Below, piece after piece: positions 30,012-38,009 of a DNA stretch of 64,000 nt. Position 1 is the stretch's first letter. Every line of letters begins with the position of its first letter. The notes under the pieces were generated by a model. The model did not search any database, had not been told where the DNA came from, and saw only the letters and a list, made by a program, of their open reading frames with translations. This DNA is from Gorillibacterium timonense (GTDB taxonomy: Bacteria; Bacillota; Bacilli; Paenibacillales; NBRC-103111): positions 496,001 through 560,000 of the forward strand of contig NZ_LN881722.1 in the NCBI RefSeq assembly GCF_001457415.1, written 5' to 3'. Position numbers and translations under genes: made by a program.

Positions 30012-30893
30012 TCACAAGAAGGACAAGACATGATCAAGGGATTGAGGCTGGACCTGCAGGAGGAGATCTCCGTGCAGGTCCAGCCTTTGCTTCAGATTGC
30101 GAAGATGGAAGTCTCGGGGATCGACGCCCGCTTCCACTTCCGACCACAAGAGTGGGGTGGAGACGGATGCCGCCGTTCGGGCACGCGGAGTATAGGGCGC
30201 AGATAAAGTCTTGCCATGCCAATGCTGCAGATAATCGACGTAGATGCGATCCCCTCGGTTTTTTTTCAGCCGTTCGATGGTAAACAGCTGCGGATAGCGC
30301 TCGGTCAGGTACCGACCAATAAATTCGCCGGCCCGTCTAAGATCTTCGAACGTGTACCCTCGGCGGATCGGAATGACCAGTTGAACGCCCGTGGCACCGG
30401 AGGTTTTGGGTACAGCGAGGATGCGCATCTTGTCCAGTGCTTCCCCGATGAGACTGATCGCCTGCATGATGCGCGGCTCTTCGTCAAGGGAAGGGTCGAT
30501 GTCCAGCACCCATTCCGCCGGGAGATCATCGTCCACTCGGTGGAAGGAGGCGTGAAACTCCAGACATGCCAAATTGCCCAGCCAGAGAAGTGTGGGCAGC
30601 GAATCCAGCACGACATAACGGATATCCTGAAAAACAGCGGTTCGGACGAACGGGGGCACCGGCTCTGGAGCATTTTTCTGGTAAAAGGATTTGCCGTGAA
30701 TTCCATGCGGATAGCGGATGGTCGTCAGGTAGCGGTCCTGGCAATGAGCGAGCAGATAAGGAGACAGCTCCATCAGATGCTGCAAATACTCCAGCTTGGT
30801 GATCCCGAGCTCGGGCCATAGGATCTTCTCGGGATTTGTGATGATGAGCTCCTGGCCATCGATAAGAACCGTACCCTTCGCCGCTTGCTTCAT
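30012..30893 (-). CDS. ligD: LigD-type polymerase/primase (end-joining polymerase domain as a separate protein)
   Basis: The 293-residue protein is the archaeo-eukaryotic primase fold found in LigD. Landmarks are ITNPEKILWPELGITKLEYL (residues about 20-39), HGKSFYQKNAPEP, LEFHASFHRVDDDLPAEWV, the metal-binding VLDIDPS, SGATGVQLVIP and GDRIYVDYLQHWHGKTL. It adds nucleotides at broken DNA ends before sealing. The ATG at 30893 is preceded by a perfect AAGGAGG at 5 bases, directly behind the ligase stop codon. In B. subtilis the ligase and polymerase are one protein (YkoU/LigD); here they are two genes in one operon, with Ku 6 kb away. Confidence 0.93.
   Translation of the reverse strand: MKQAAKGTVLIDGQELIITNPEKILWPELGITKLEYLQHLMELSPYLLAHCQDRYLTTIRYPHGIHGKSFYQKNAPEPVPPFVRTAVFQDIRYVVLDSLPTLLWLGNLACLEFHASFHRVDDDLPAEWVLDIDPSLDEEPRIMQAISLIGEALDKMRILAVPKTSGATGVQLVIPIRRGYTFEDLRRAGEFIGRYLTERYPQLFTIERLKKNRGDRIYVDYLQHWHGKTLSAPYTPRARTAASVSTPLLWSEVEAGVDPRDFHLRNLKQRLDLHGDLLLQVQPQSLDHVLSFL
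30046..30085. terminator. Terminator-like 40-bp palindrome inside the 3' end of the polymerase gene
   Basis: GGCTGGACCTGCA (30046-30058) and its exact complement (30073-30085) surround a second palindrome, GGAGATCTCC (30062-30071). It lies within the last codons of the polymerase gene and 50 bases after the converging cls gene, so it may terminate cls transcription. There is no strong T run, so this role is inferred. Confidence 0.45.
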
Positions 30894-30904
30894 AGCGTCC
30901 TCCT

Positions 30905-31852
30905 TCAGTTCGAGCCGTTCCAAGTGCAGGTATGGGGCGGAACGGCAACGAAGGCTTGAATGCTCGGATGCCGAAGCGTTCCATGCCGCGTCCAATCCAG
31001 AAAGCGAATCTTCACCGTGAACACGGGCTTCAACCAAATGGCGTCCTTCGCTCTGTCTGGTGTGTTGGCAAAAGGCTTACCAGCCTGTCGAAGCGGCAAG
31101 GCTGCCGCCGTAAATTCGGCCCAGTCGGCCCCTGTCAGCTTTCCGGTTCCGGCGTGGCCGATGTAGAGAAAGCGTCCTTCGGAATCATACAAGCCAAGCA
31201 GCAGGGCATTGGCCGTGGCGCCTCTCAAGGTCATTCCTCCCACGACGGCGACGAGATCGCGGTCATTCTTGATTTTCACCCAGCGGCCGTCCTTGCTCCC
31301 GACTCCGTAGCGGCTTGCCAACTGCTTGCAGACGATCCCCTCCATCCCGCGCTCGCAGACGGCATGGAATAAGTCGGCCCCCTGTCTGACGCTCGGAACA
31401 AGCTGCACGCGCTCGTTTGGAATAACCGTCTGCGCGAGGAGCTGCTGTCTATCCGACAGCGGCCGCTCCGTCACCCATTCGCCCTCCAGGAAGAGGAGAT
31501 CGAAGATCATATAAACGACGGGAACCGAGCGCATAGCCGCCTGCATCCGCTCTTTCGAGCGTACGCCGTCTCTTCTCATCACCTGATGAAAGGAGGGAAG
31601 CCCATTCTCAAGAGCGATGATTTCGCCGTCGAGAATAACACTTTTTGCTCGGCAATAGCCAGCTAGCTCTGCAAATTCCGGGTACTGCTCCGTGCGTTCA
31701 TGCTGTCTACGATTAAACAGCCGGACTTCCTTCTCATCGGCATAGGTCAGCATGCGGACGCCATCCCATTTGATTTGAGCGATCCAGTCCGCACCTTCGG
31801 GAATGGCGGAGGCAAGCAAAGGCTCGAACGGGGCGACAGGAGCAGGCAGCAA
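30905..31852 (-). CDS. ligD: ATP-dependent DNA ligase (LigD ligase domain as a separate protein)
   Basis: The 315-residue protein has the nucleotidyltransferase core with the adenylated lysine in IKWDGVRML (motif I, residues about 28-36). Later motifs are VILDGEI, VYMIFDLLFLEG, GMEGIVCKQ and GRWVKIKN (motif V), then an OB-fold ending in VKIRFLDWT. It seals DNA ends brought together by Ku. The start is a TTG at 31852: AAGGAGGG lies 6 bases upstream, while longer readings run into the repeat at 31871-32056 and are not credible. It is followed 11 bases later by the polymerase gene. The repeat sits within 20 bases of its ribosome site. Confidence 0.92.
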   Translation of the reverse strand: MLPAPVAPFEPLLASAIPEGADWIAQIKWDGVRMLTYADEKEVRLFNRRQHERTEQYPEFAELAGYCRAKSVILDGEIIALENGLPSFHQVMRRDGVRSKERMQAAMRSVPVVYMIFDLLFLEGEWVTERPLSDRQQLLAQTVIPNERVQLVPSVRQGADLFHAVCERGMEGIVCKQLASRYGVGSKDGRWVKIKNDRDLVAVVGGMTLRGATANALLLGLYDSEGRFLYIGHAGTGKLTGADWAEFTAAALPLRQAGKPFANTPDRAKDAIWLKPVFTVKIRFLDWTRHGTLRHPSIQAFVAVPPHTCTWNGSN

Positions 31853-31870
31853 ATGGGTCCCTCCTTCTTG

Positions 31871-32056
31871 TACGCTGTCAACTGCATCGTGCGGATAAGC
31901 GTCGGCGTCAATGGGTATGGAAAAGGGTGCGGAAACTATGGGTTGGAGTTGACAGCATACTACGTACGCTGTCAACTGCATCGTGCGGATAAGCGTCGGC
32001 GTCAATGGGTATGGAAAAGGGTGCGGAAACTGTGGGTTGGAGTTGACAGCATACTA
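31871..32056. repeat. Tandem dimer of the 94-bp repeat (locus B)
   Basis: Two copies with a 94-base period begin TACGCTGTCAACT at 31871 and 31965 and end AGTTGACAGCATACTA. They differ at only one or two bases. The ends form an inverted repeat of about 13 bases (GCTGTCAACT / AGTTGACAGC). The inner sequence CGTGCGGATAAG, CGGCGTCAAT, GGTATGG, GGGTGC is shared with loci at 18276 (opposite orientation) and 48927. It fills the whole gap between gerB of receptor 2 and the ligase gene and supplies the gerB stop codon. Confidence 0.88.
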
Positions 32057-33499
32057 TGTGTGGGCGGCTTCGCTTCGCGACCGCTTCGCTTCGCGATAGG
32101 TGGTATAAATGCAAATCAGCAAGCAGAGGTGATAGCCGATGGCACAGCCGGTCGCCACTTTCTGATAATCAAGTCCGACCAAAAAGCCTATCGCCGCGAA
32201 TAGGATCGCCAGTCCGATGAACAGGTTCGTGACGGACGTCCATTTTTTTTGCGGCCATGCGGGTCTGCCCGCAGTCCCGTCCTTCTCCTTGGAATCCCCC
32301 CCGGTACCTTCAGGTGAAGAGCGCGCCTTTGAGTCGTCCTTTGTTCGATCTTTTACGCCCTCATGCATGGACAGCCCAGAGTTATCGCTGACCTCGGATT
32401 TCCGCGAGCGTTTCTTCTCGCGGGTTTCCTTGATCCAGTACCCGATCAGAACCGTGCAGATCGCCAGCGGTTCGATAATCAACACATAGAAGGGAAAGCC
32501 ATAGTTCGAAAATACATTCACATCGATAGCTCCGCGGAATCCAAGAATACAGGAAAGCAGCAGCAGAAGCCCGAGCGAACGGTTGAAGAGGGTATAGTCC
32601 CGGCTCTTCGTCACCGTTCCGATTCCGATCATCATGGCGATGAAGGTGATCGTCGTGTTCACGAAGAAGATGGGAAAATAGATCGCCAAAAAGGGAAGTT
32701 CCAGCCGGTCAAAAAAATCGGTCAGAAAAATTTGCATTGCAAGCGAAAAGGAAGGGTATACCTGCTGGGCGGTAATGTTCGTTCCGAAGACGAGGATGCT
32801 CAGAGTCAAGAACAAGCAAATGAGAAAGCTGGCGGTGACGACTGAGAATCGGAACGCCGCCTTCATCTGCATTTTGGACGAGAGCATCTGAAGAAAGGCG
32901 CCCATCACGACCATATCGCCAAACCATGTGCAGCCTACGATTCCTGCCAAACCTACATGGGAGGGGGGCTGAACAAAATAAGGGTCGACCGAATAGAACG
33001 AAAACTGATTGATCAGCAAAATCGGCAGGAACAGCTGCGACAGCAAGAGAATCGGAAACAACAGCTCGTTCACCCTTGCCGAGACCTCGATCGTAGTCGA
33101 GCCGTAGTAGATCAGCACGATGAAAAACAGGAGCAGAAGAATTTCGGTCGGTGTGCGCGGAAGCAGCGTCACCTTTGAAAAGAAATTGAACAAGCGGATG
33201 TCTCGCATGAAGACGAACCAGATGTGAAGGAGCAAGAAGAGGTTGATCACGGTGCCGCCAATCCGCCCGAAAATAATTTCATGGATTTCAAACAGATTTT
33301 TCTGCGGGTAGCGCTTGGACAGCATGACCAAATAAGCGGCAATCGCCAAACCGTAGACCGCCATAATGATAACCGAGAAGGCGGCATCCGATCCGCTCAA
33401 CTCGATCAGGAAATGGGGCAGGTTGATCAAGGCGGTTGTGATCAAAAGCGAGATGGTCAGGAAAGCAAATTGGCGCTGACTGATAGCGGTTTTTTGCAT
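32054..33499 (-). CDS. gerB: GerB-family germination permease with unusual C-terminal extension (receptor 2)
   Basis: Residues 1 to about 360 are a normal GerB permease of about ten helices (for example FLIELSGSDAAFSVIIMAVY, EIHEIIFGRIGGTVINLFLL, PYFVQPPSHVGLAG). Unlike the usual 365-residue proteins, it continues for about 115 residues: a charged Ser/Lys/Glu/Gly-rich linker (about 365-410), then two more hydrophobic segments (NLFIGLAILFAAIGFLVGL and CAIGYHLCLLICIY). The last codons run through a short tandem repeat (CGCTTCGCTTCGCGA twice on the + strand), and the TAG stop is formed by the end of the 94-bp repeat. AAGGAG is 11 bases before the ATG, which overlaps the preceding stop (TAATG). 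Confidence 0.88.
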   Translation of the reverse strand: MQKTAISQRQFAFLTISLLITTALINLPHFLIELSGSDAAFSVIIMAVYGLAIAAYLVMLSKRYPQKNLFEIHEIIFGRIGGTVINLFLLLHIWFVFMRDIRLFNFFSKVTLLPRTPTEILLLLFFIVLIYYGSTTIEVSARVNELLFPILLLSQLFLPILLINQFSFYSVDPYFVQPPSHVGLAGIVGCTWFGDMVVMGAFLQMLSSKMQMKAAFRFSVVTASFLICLFLTLSILVFGTNITAQQVYPSFSLAMQIFLTDFFDRLELPFLAIYFPIFFVNTTITFIAMMIGIGTVTKSRDYTLFNRSLGLLLLLSCILGFRGAIDVNVFSNYGFPFYVLIIEPLAICTVLIGYWIKETREKKRSRKSEVSDNSGLSMHEGVKDRTKDDSKARSSPEGTGGDSKEKDGTAGRPAWPQKKWTSVTNLFIGLAILFAAIGFLVGLDYQKVATGCAIGYHLCLLICIYTTYREAKRSRSEAAHT

Positions 33500-33744
33500 T
33501 AGGCGAGCAGCTCCTTAATCCATTGATAGACCGCCATTCCGACGGGATCGATGAGCGGCCGGGTCGGCATACCAACCTTGATGCCTGCCAGCCAGAGAAT
33601 AAGCAGGACGGCCGTCACACTGTTGAAGACAAGGGCAACCGCACTTTCGGATTTATGTCCTTTACGGCGCAGGGCAAGGATGTCTGATCCGGTGGTGAAT
33701 GCGAGGAGAAGCAGGAACAAGATCACGAACAGCAGGTTACTCAT
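33499..33744 (-). CDS. Small two-helix membrane protein, candidate germinant receptor D subunit
   Basis: The 81-residue protein has two membrane segments (LLFVILFLLLLAFTTGSDIL and ALVFNSVTAVLLILWLAG) joined by a basic loop. Some Bacillus germinant receptor operons are known to encode small two-helix D proteins of 70-80 residues that adjust the activity of the receptor; size, topology and position fit. It overlaps gerC upstream (ATGA) and gerB downstream (TAATG), so it is translated with them. Function is inferred from context, not from sequence identity that I can check. Confidence 0.75.
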   Translation of the reverse strand: MSNLLFVILFLLLLAFTTGSDILALRRKGHKSESAVALVFNSVTAVLLILWLAGIKVGMPTRPLIDPVGMAVYQWIKELLA

Positions 33745-34907
33745 TTGAGATCTCGCTCCTCTTTCGCCAGATTGTTGGAGATGAGCCCGGTATGGGACAG
33801 ATGGACTTCCGTGTGGATGCGGATTTCAGCCTTTTTCAATCCATCGTCCCGCCAGTTCTGCGCGAGGCGGTCCCTCCAGATTCTCGGGTATTTCCGATAG
33901 ACACGGCTTCCGAGGGCAACGGAGTCCGTCCCTTCGCTCTGCATTTGCTCGAAGCTCTCTTCCATCGTTTTCTTTATCGCCTTGCCGATCACTCCCGATA
34001 CCATGCGGACATTGTTCAAGTCGTTCAAATCGAGCATGTCGATATCCTCGAGCACGTAGCAGGTTGCTTGCGAAGAGATGACGAATGTGACCTTTCCGCT
34101 TTGGCTGATCGAGGGAACAACGTTTGTCTTTCCTTCCAGGACATAAGCGGTAAGGAACTGGCCGGAAGGTAAGGTTACGGTCATTTCATGAGGGGTGATC
34201 TGCCCTCCGAGCCAGTGAATGCCTTCCATTTTAGACTCTTCGAAGACGCCAACCATCTTGTCGCTTTTGAATTGGGCGTAACCGAGCAATTTGATTTGGT
34301 TTGGGCCGTTTTCTTTTGTCTCAACGGTTCCCATGTAGACAATGATCGGATCGCGCTCTCTGAGGCTAAGCGCTTGCGCCACATTTTTCATATTGTTTAC
34401 CGTGCGCCCGCGTCCCCGAATAATCTCCCGAATCGCTTCCCAACTGAATTCGTCAACGGGAGTCTTGCCCTTGAGCAGGTCGCTTCCCTTTCCTTTTGCG
34501 ACGACAATAATGCCGTTCAGGCGGTTCTCCGGCACCCGGGAAAAGTTATCGAAGAGCGGCCGGATTCCCTTCTTGGCCATCTCCTCTCCGATGATCAAGA
34601 CGCGGCGGTGGGAACTGGACACGCGGCGGGACATGCGCAGGGATTGCATAAGGGTAGCGTTACGCATGGTGGCCGCTTCGCTGGAAACGATGGTGAAGGG
34701 GTCGCCGCCTCCGCTCTTGTTGCCCATCTTGGCCGGAATCGGAACCTCGATCGAGATGAGGACCCGATTATTCGGAGCGGCATCCACGGAAGTCGCAAGG
34801 GTAAATGCCATATCGTTCAGCTCCGTCCGGTCCCAGCAGCCCGTTAGACAGCCAGCAAGCAGAAGGAGACAGGCCAGAAGCGGCCCCTTCTTACTCGTTT
34901 TCACCAC
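33741..34907 (-). CDS. gerC: Ger(x)C-family spore germination lipoprotein (receptor 2, C subunit)
   Basis: A lipoprotein signal, ACLLLLAGCLTGC, is followed by WDRTELNDMAF, the classic start of mature GerC proteins. Later conserved parts are SSEAATMRNATL, VSSSHRRVLIIGEEMAKKGI, GSDLLKGKTPVDEFSWEAI and the C-terminal REVYRKYPRIWRDRL-like helix. It is 388 residues from the GTG at 34907 (AGGGGGA about 8 bases upstream); a second GTG follows immediately. It overlaps the end of gerA by 17 bases. Works with the A and B proteins of the same operon in the spore inner membrane. Confidence 0.92.
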   Translation of the reverse strand: MVKTSKKGPLLACLLLLAGCLTGCWDRTELNDMAFTLATSVDAAPNNRVLISIEVPIPAKMGNKSGGGDPFTIVSSEAATMRNATLMQSLRMSRRVSSSHRRVLIIGEEMAKKGIRPLFDNFSRVPENRLNGIIVVAKGKGSDLLKGKTPVDEFSWEAIREIIRGRGRTVNNMKNVAQALSLRERDPIIVYMGTVETKENGPNQIKLLGYAQFKSDKMVGVFEESKMEGIHWLGGQITPHEMTVTLPSGQFLTAYVLEGKTNVVPSISQSGKVTFVISSQATCYVLEDIDMLDLNDLNNVRMVSGVIGKAIKKTMEESFEQMQSEGTDSVALGSRVYRKYPRIWRDRLAQNWRDDGLKKAEIRIHTEVHLSHTGLISNNLAKEERDLK

Positions 34908-36540
34908 GGTCGGAATCCCCCTTTCCTTTGGAAGCTCGAGAAGAGCCAGTGGAGTCGCCGTTTGGATTAGCGCTGCCGTTGGATCCCTTGTTCTTGCTGA
35001 TGCTTCGCTTGACCTTGATGCTCCGCCGAATCTCATCCTGAGGATGCAGGTAGCTCGGACGCCGGACGGAGGCCCAATGCGGCAGGCGGATCAAGGTCAT
35101 CTGCGCGTCCCCGCTCGAGGCGGGAGCTAATGGGGACAGGTAGGGAACGCCGAAGGAACGGAGATTGGCCATATGGCCGATAAGCAGCATGCCTCCGAGC
35201 ATGATCCCATAGAAGCCGAGAATGGAGCCGAGAATGATCAGGGGAAACCGCAGCAGCCGAAGGGCAACCGCTCCGTTATACTGCGGCAGAGTAAAGGATG
35301 CAATCCCCGTAATGGAGACGACGATGACGACGGGAGCAGAGACAATGCCTGCTTCGACGGCCGCTTGCCCGATGATCAGCGCACCCAGGATGCTGAGCGC
35401 GGAACCGATCTGCTTGGGCAAACGGATTCCCGCTTCCCGGAGCGCCTCGAAGATGATCTCCATGATCAGGACCTCGACCACCGCAGGAAAGGGAATCAAC
35501 TCGCGGGCGGCGCAGATGCTGAGCAGGAGACTCGTCGGAATCATCTCGGGATGATACGTGGTGGCGGCGACGAACCAAGCGGGCACGAACAGCGACAGTA
35601 TGAGGAAGGCGTACCTCAACCACCGGAGGAAGGTCGAGAACTGAAAGCGTTCATAGTGATCCTCGACGGTCAGCAGGAAATTGATAAAGACCGTAGGGAT
35701 GATCATGACCATAGGAGTTCCGTCGACAAAGATGGCGATTCTTCCGTTCATCAGAGCAGCGCATACGGCATCCGGCCGTTCCGAGATCTGCACTTGAGGA
35801 AACGGAGAATAAGCGCTGTCTTGGATATATTCCTCCAACTGACCGGTCTCGAATATCGCATCCACGTCGATACGTCCAAGCCGATCGAGTACCTCAGACA
35901 GAAGGTGGGGATCGACGATTCCTTCCACGTAGGAGACGACGATGTCTGTGCGGGTGTGGCGTCCGAGCAGGAGGGGCTTCATCTTCAAGTGAGGCGTTTT
36001 GATCCTTCGGCGAACGAGGGAGGTATTGATACGGATGCCCTCAATGAACCCTTCCTGCGGCCCGCGCACGATCTCTTCGGTGGAAGGCTTGCTGATGGAA
36101 CGCAGATTCGGAGCGCGCAACTGGATGAGAAGCGCCTGTTCATTTCCATCCATCAGGAGGGCTGAATCACCGCTCAGCACTCCTTCCAGCATGTCTTCAT
36201 AATTGGAGACCATCTTGACCTGGGAAGCGGGAATGACCCGCTCCATGATGCTATCCAGGTCATCTGGCTCATCCTGCCAATAAGTCATGAGCATCTCCAG
36301 GCTGCGCTGGACGAGAACAGAGTTGACGAGTCCATCCACCAGCACGGCGAGCGCTCCCAGGCCGGGATCAGATTGAAACGGCCGGATGATGACGTCGGAG
36401 CAGTCTGCGAACAGCTCGTTCAGATACGACTCGTTTTCATCCAGGTTCTTTGAAATCGGAACATCCTTCAAGTCATGGAGATTCGAATAGGTTTTCGGTC
36501 CGATGGAAGAAGAGGACTTCTCTTTCTTATGGGTATCCAT
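34891..36540 (-). CDS. gerA: GerA-family spore germination protein (receptor 2, A subunit)
   Basis: The 549-residue protein has the full GerA plan: a soluble N-terminal domain (ELFADCSDVIIRPFQ, about residue 40; GDSALLMDGNEQALLIQLRAP; PKEGFIEGIRIN-type segment reading GPQEGFIEGIRINTSLVRRR), then membrane segments including LFVPAWFVAATTYHPEMIP, AARELIPFPAVVEVLIMEI and GALIIGQAAVEAGIVSAP. The last 60 residues are a charged, Ser/Gly/Lys-rich tail. I prefer the ATG at 36540 with AGGTGA upstream; a GTG at 36549 lies inside that site. First gene of the A-C-D-B operon between ku and the ligase gene. Confidence 0.93.
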   Translation of the reverse strand: MDTHKKEKSSSSIGPKTYSNLHDLKDVPISKNLDENESYLNELFADCSDVIIRPFQSDPGLGALAVLVDGLVNSVLVQRSLEMLMTYWQDEPDDLDSIMERVIPASQVKMVSNYEDMLEGVLSGDSALLMDGNEQALLIQLRAPNLRSISKPSTEEIVRGPQEGFIEGIRINTSLVRRRIKTPHLKMKPLLLGRHTRTDIVVSYVEGIVDPHLLSEVLDRLGRIDVDAIFETGQLEEYIQDSAYSPFPQVQISERPDAVCAALMNGRIAIFVDGTPMVMIIPTVFINFLLTVEDHYERFQFSTFLRWLRYAFLILSLFVPAWFVAATTYHPEMIPTSLLLSICAARELIPFPAVVEVLIMEIIFEALREAGIRLPKQIGSALSILGALIIGQAAVEAGIVSAPVVIVVSITGIASFTLPQYNGAVALRLLRFPLIILGSILGFYGIMLGGMLLIGHMANLRSFGVPYLSPLAPASSGDAQMTLIRLPHWASVRRPSYLHPQDEIRRSIKVKRSISKNKGSNGSANPNGDSTGSSRASKGKGDSDRGENE

Positions 36541-36926
36541 GTCATTCACCTGCCTGTGTCCGGGGACAATAATAGTTCCCTCTCAATTGTCATCAGTTTC
36601 TGCGTTCGAAGGGAAAAATATGTACAGGTGGAAAAGAGGACCGGGAAACGAGGACGCTTCCCGGTTGAAGAGCGGTATGTTTCTTTCTTAGAGTGCGTGT
36701 CGTGTATTCAAACCGCCACCTAAAAATCGCGAACGGAGCTTATAGAAGGTGAAATCCGCAAGTCCATCGTCGGGAATCCGCTTGAATACACGTTTTAGCT
36801 TCAGTGAGACAGGGGGTTGACCATCGTCATGTGACGTCAAGCACCGCGCTGGAGCTTTGTTCGGTGCGGAAAGGTTGTTCTTGAAAAGCTTCGTGTGTAC
36901 GATTATCGACTCCCTTCTTCCCGACT
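36541..36926. other. Intergenic region between ger operon 2 and ku
   Basis: This gap must hold the ger operon 2 promoter (minus strand), expected to be of the forespore sigma-G type; I could not pick out convincing boxes. Its main structure is the 92-bp inverted-ended element at 36701-36792. No open frame looks real. Confidence 0.5.
36701..36792. repeat. 92-bp element with CGTGTATTCAAACCG inverted ends
   Basis: The left arm CGTGTATTCAAACCG (36701-36715) and the right arm CGCTTGAATACACG (36779-36792) are inverted copies with one mismatch. The left arm is identical for 15 bases to the one at 1118-1132. The inside (about 63 bases) encodes nothing. It has the shape of a small non-autonomous mobile element, or of a conserved stem-loop. 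Confidence 0.6.
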
Positions 36927-37814
36927 TTAACTGCCTGTTCGCTTGCGCCCCTTGCCGCGCGGCGCGGATGGTTCAGGCGAGCCGCCGCTTGCCTTTTTGC
37001 TTCCTTTGCCTGACTTCGCAGCCGCTGCAGGTGTGTCGGCGCTGGCAGGCTTGGCCGCATCCAGACTCGCTTGCAGAGCCGCCATCAGGTCGATGACATT
37101 GGCCCTCTCCGGCGTCGGCGCGGCGCGAACCTCCTCCCCGGCAATCTTCTGCTCGATGGCCGTCATCATAGCGGCGCGGTATGAATCCTTGTACTTTTCC
37201 GGCTCGAACGGGGAAGACAGCTGTTCGATCAAGAGCTTCGCCATGGTGAGCTCCTTCTCGTTCACATTCGCTGAATCCGGCAGATTCGGGACCTGATCGA
37301 CGGCTCGAATCTCGTCGGGGTAAAAGATGGTCTCCATGGAGATACAGCGATCAATGACCCGGATTGCAGCGAGGCTGCTTTTCGAGCGGAGGGTCACAGA
37401 GGCGATGCCGATCTTGCCGGTCTGCTTGATCGATTCGAGCAGCAGGCTGTAAGCTCCCGCGCCGGTGTCTCCAGGCCCGAGGTAATAGGTTTTCTGAAAA
37501 TAGACCGGGTCGATTTCGGTGAGATCGACGAAGTCGAGAATCTTGATCTCCCGGTTCGCTTCTCCCGCGAGTGCGTCCAGCTCGTCTTTTTCAAAGAGGA
37601 CGAACCGGCCCGGCTCATATTCATACCCTCGGGAGATTTCCTCCCATCCGACTTCCTTGTTGCAGGTTGGGCAGGTGCGGACGTAATTCAGTGGAGTCGA
37701 GCAGGCTTTGTGGATGTAGCGCATCGAAATATCCTTGTCTTCGGTGGCCGCATACATGCGTACCGGCACATGAACGAGTCCGAAGCTGATGGCGCCTTTC
37801 CAGATGGTATGCAT
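36927..37814 (-). CDS. ku: Ku protein (bacterial end joining)
   Basis: The 295-residue protein begins MHTIWKGAISFGLVHVPVRM, the standard Ku start, and includes TCPTCNKEVGWEEISRGYE (a Cys-x-x-Cys pair), DLTEIDPVYFQKTYYLGP, YSLLLESIKQTGKIGIA and MAKLLIEQL. The C-terminal 60 residues are low-complexity and basic (Lys/Ala/Ser/Pro), as in many bacterial Ku proteins. The dimer rings DNA ends and recruits LigD. I chose the ATG at 37814 (AAGGGAGGA about 8 bases upstream); the frame extends further but without family-like sequence. Ku lies 5 kb from the ligase and polymerase genes, with ger operon 2 between, all on one strand. Confidence 0.95.
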   Translation of the reverse strand: MHTIWKGAISFGLVHVPVRMYAATEDKDISMRYIHKACSTPLNYVRTCPTCNKEVGWEEISRGYEYEPGRFVLFEKDELDALAGEANREIKILDFVDLTEIDPVYFQKTYYLGPGDTGAGAYSLLLESIKQTGKIGIASVTLRSKSSLAAIRVIDRCISMETIFYPDEIRAVDQVPNLPDSANVNEKELTMAKLLIEQLSSPFEPEKYKDSYRAAMMTAIEQKIAGEEVRAAPTPERANVIDLMAALQASLDAAKPASADTPAAAAKSGKGSKKASGGSPEPSAPRGKGRKRTGS

Positions 37815-37924
37815 GCGAATATCCTCCCTTAGGTCGATCTGGCGAATCATTTCTTTGCTCATTTTGCCCAAGGAAGACCGGAAGCAATCCATACGGGAAT
37901 GGTGGGCGGACAGCCGACTTGTTC

Positions 37925-37993
37925 TTGATAGCGACACAGAGCAGGGATATAATAAAGTGCATTGACTGTGCTAAGCGTGTTTGCAAACACGCT
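37925..37993 (+). promoter_or_regulatory. Sigma-A promoter and 20-bp perfect palindrome before tsaE
   Basis: TTGATA (37925-37930), a 17-base spacer and TATAAT (37948-37953) make a near-consensus promoter. The start should fall near 37960. In the leader, AGCGTGTTTG/CAAACACGCT (37974-37993) is a perfect 20-bp palindrome ending a few bases before the ribosome site AAAGGAG. It could be an operator or an RNA hairpin; its palindrome lacks a loop, which favours protein binding to DNA. Confidence 0.7.
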
Positions 37994-38009
37994 CTAAAGG
38001 AGCGGAAGA

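Noticed and set aside
31853..32005. N-terminal extension of the DNA ligase into the repeat
   Set aside because: The added residues are a translation of the 94-bp repeat, and a good AAGGAGGG-TTG start exists at 31852.
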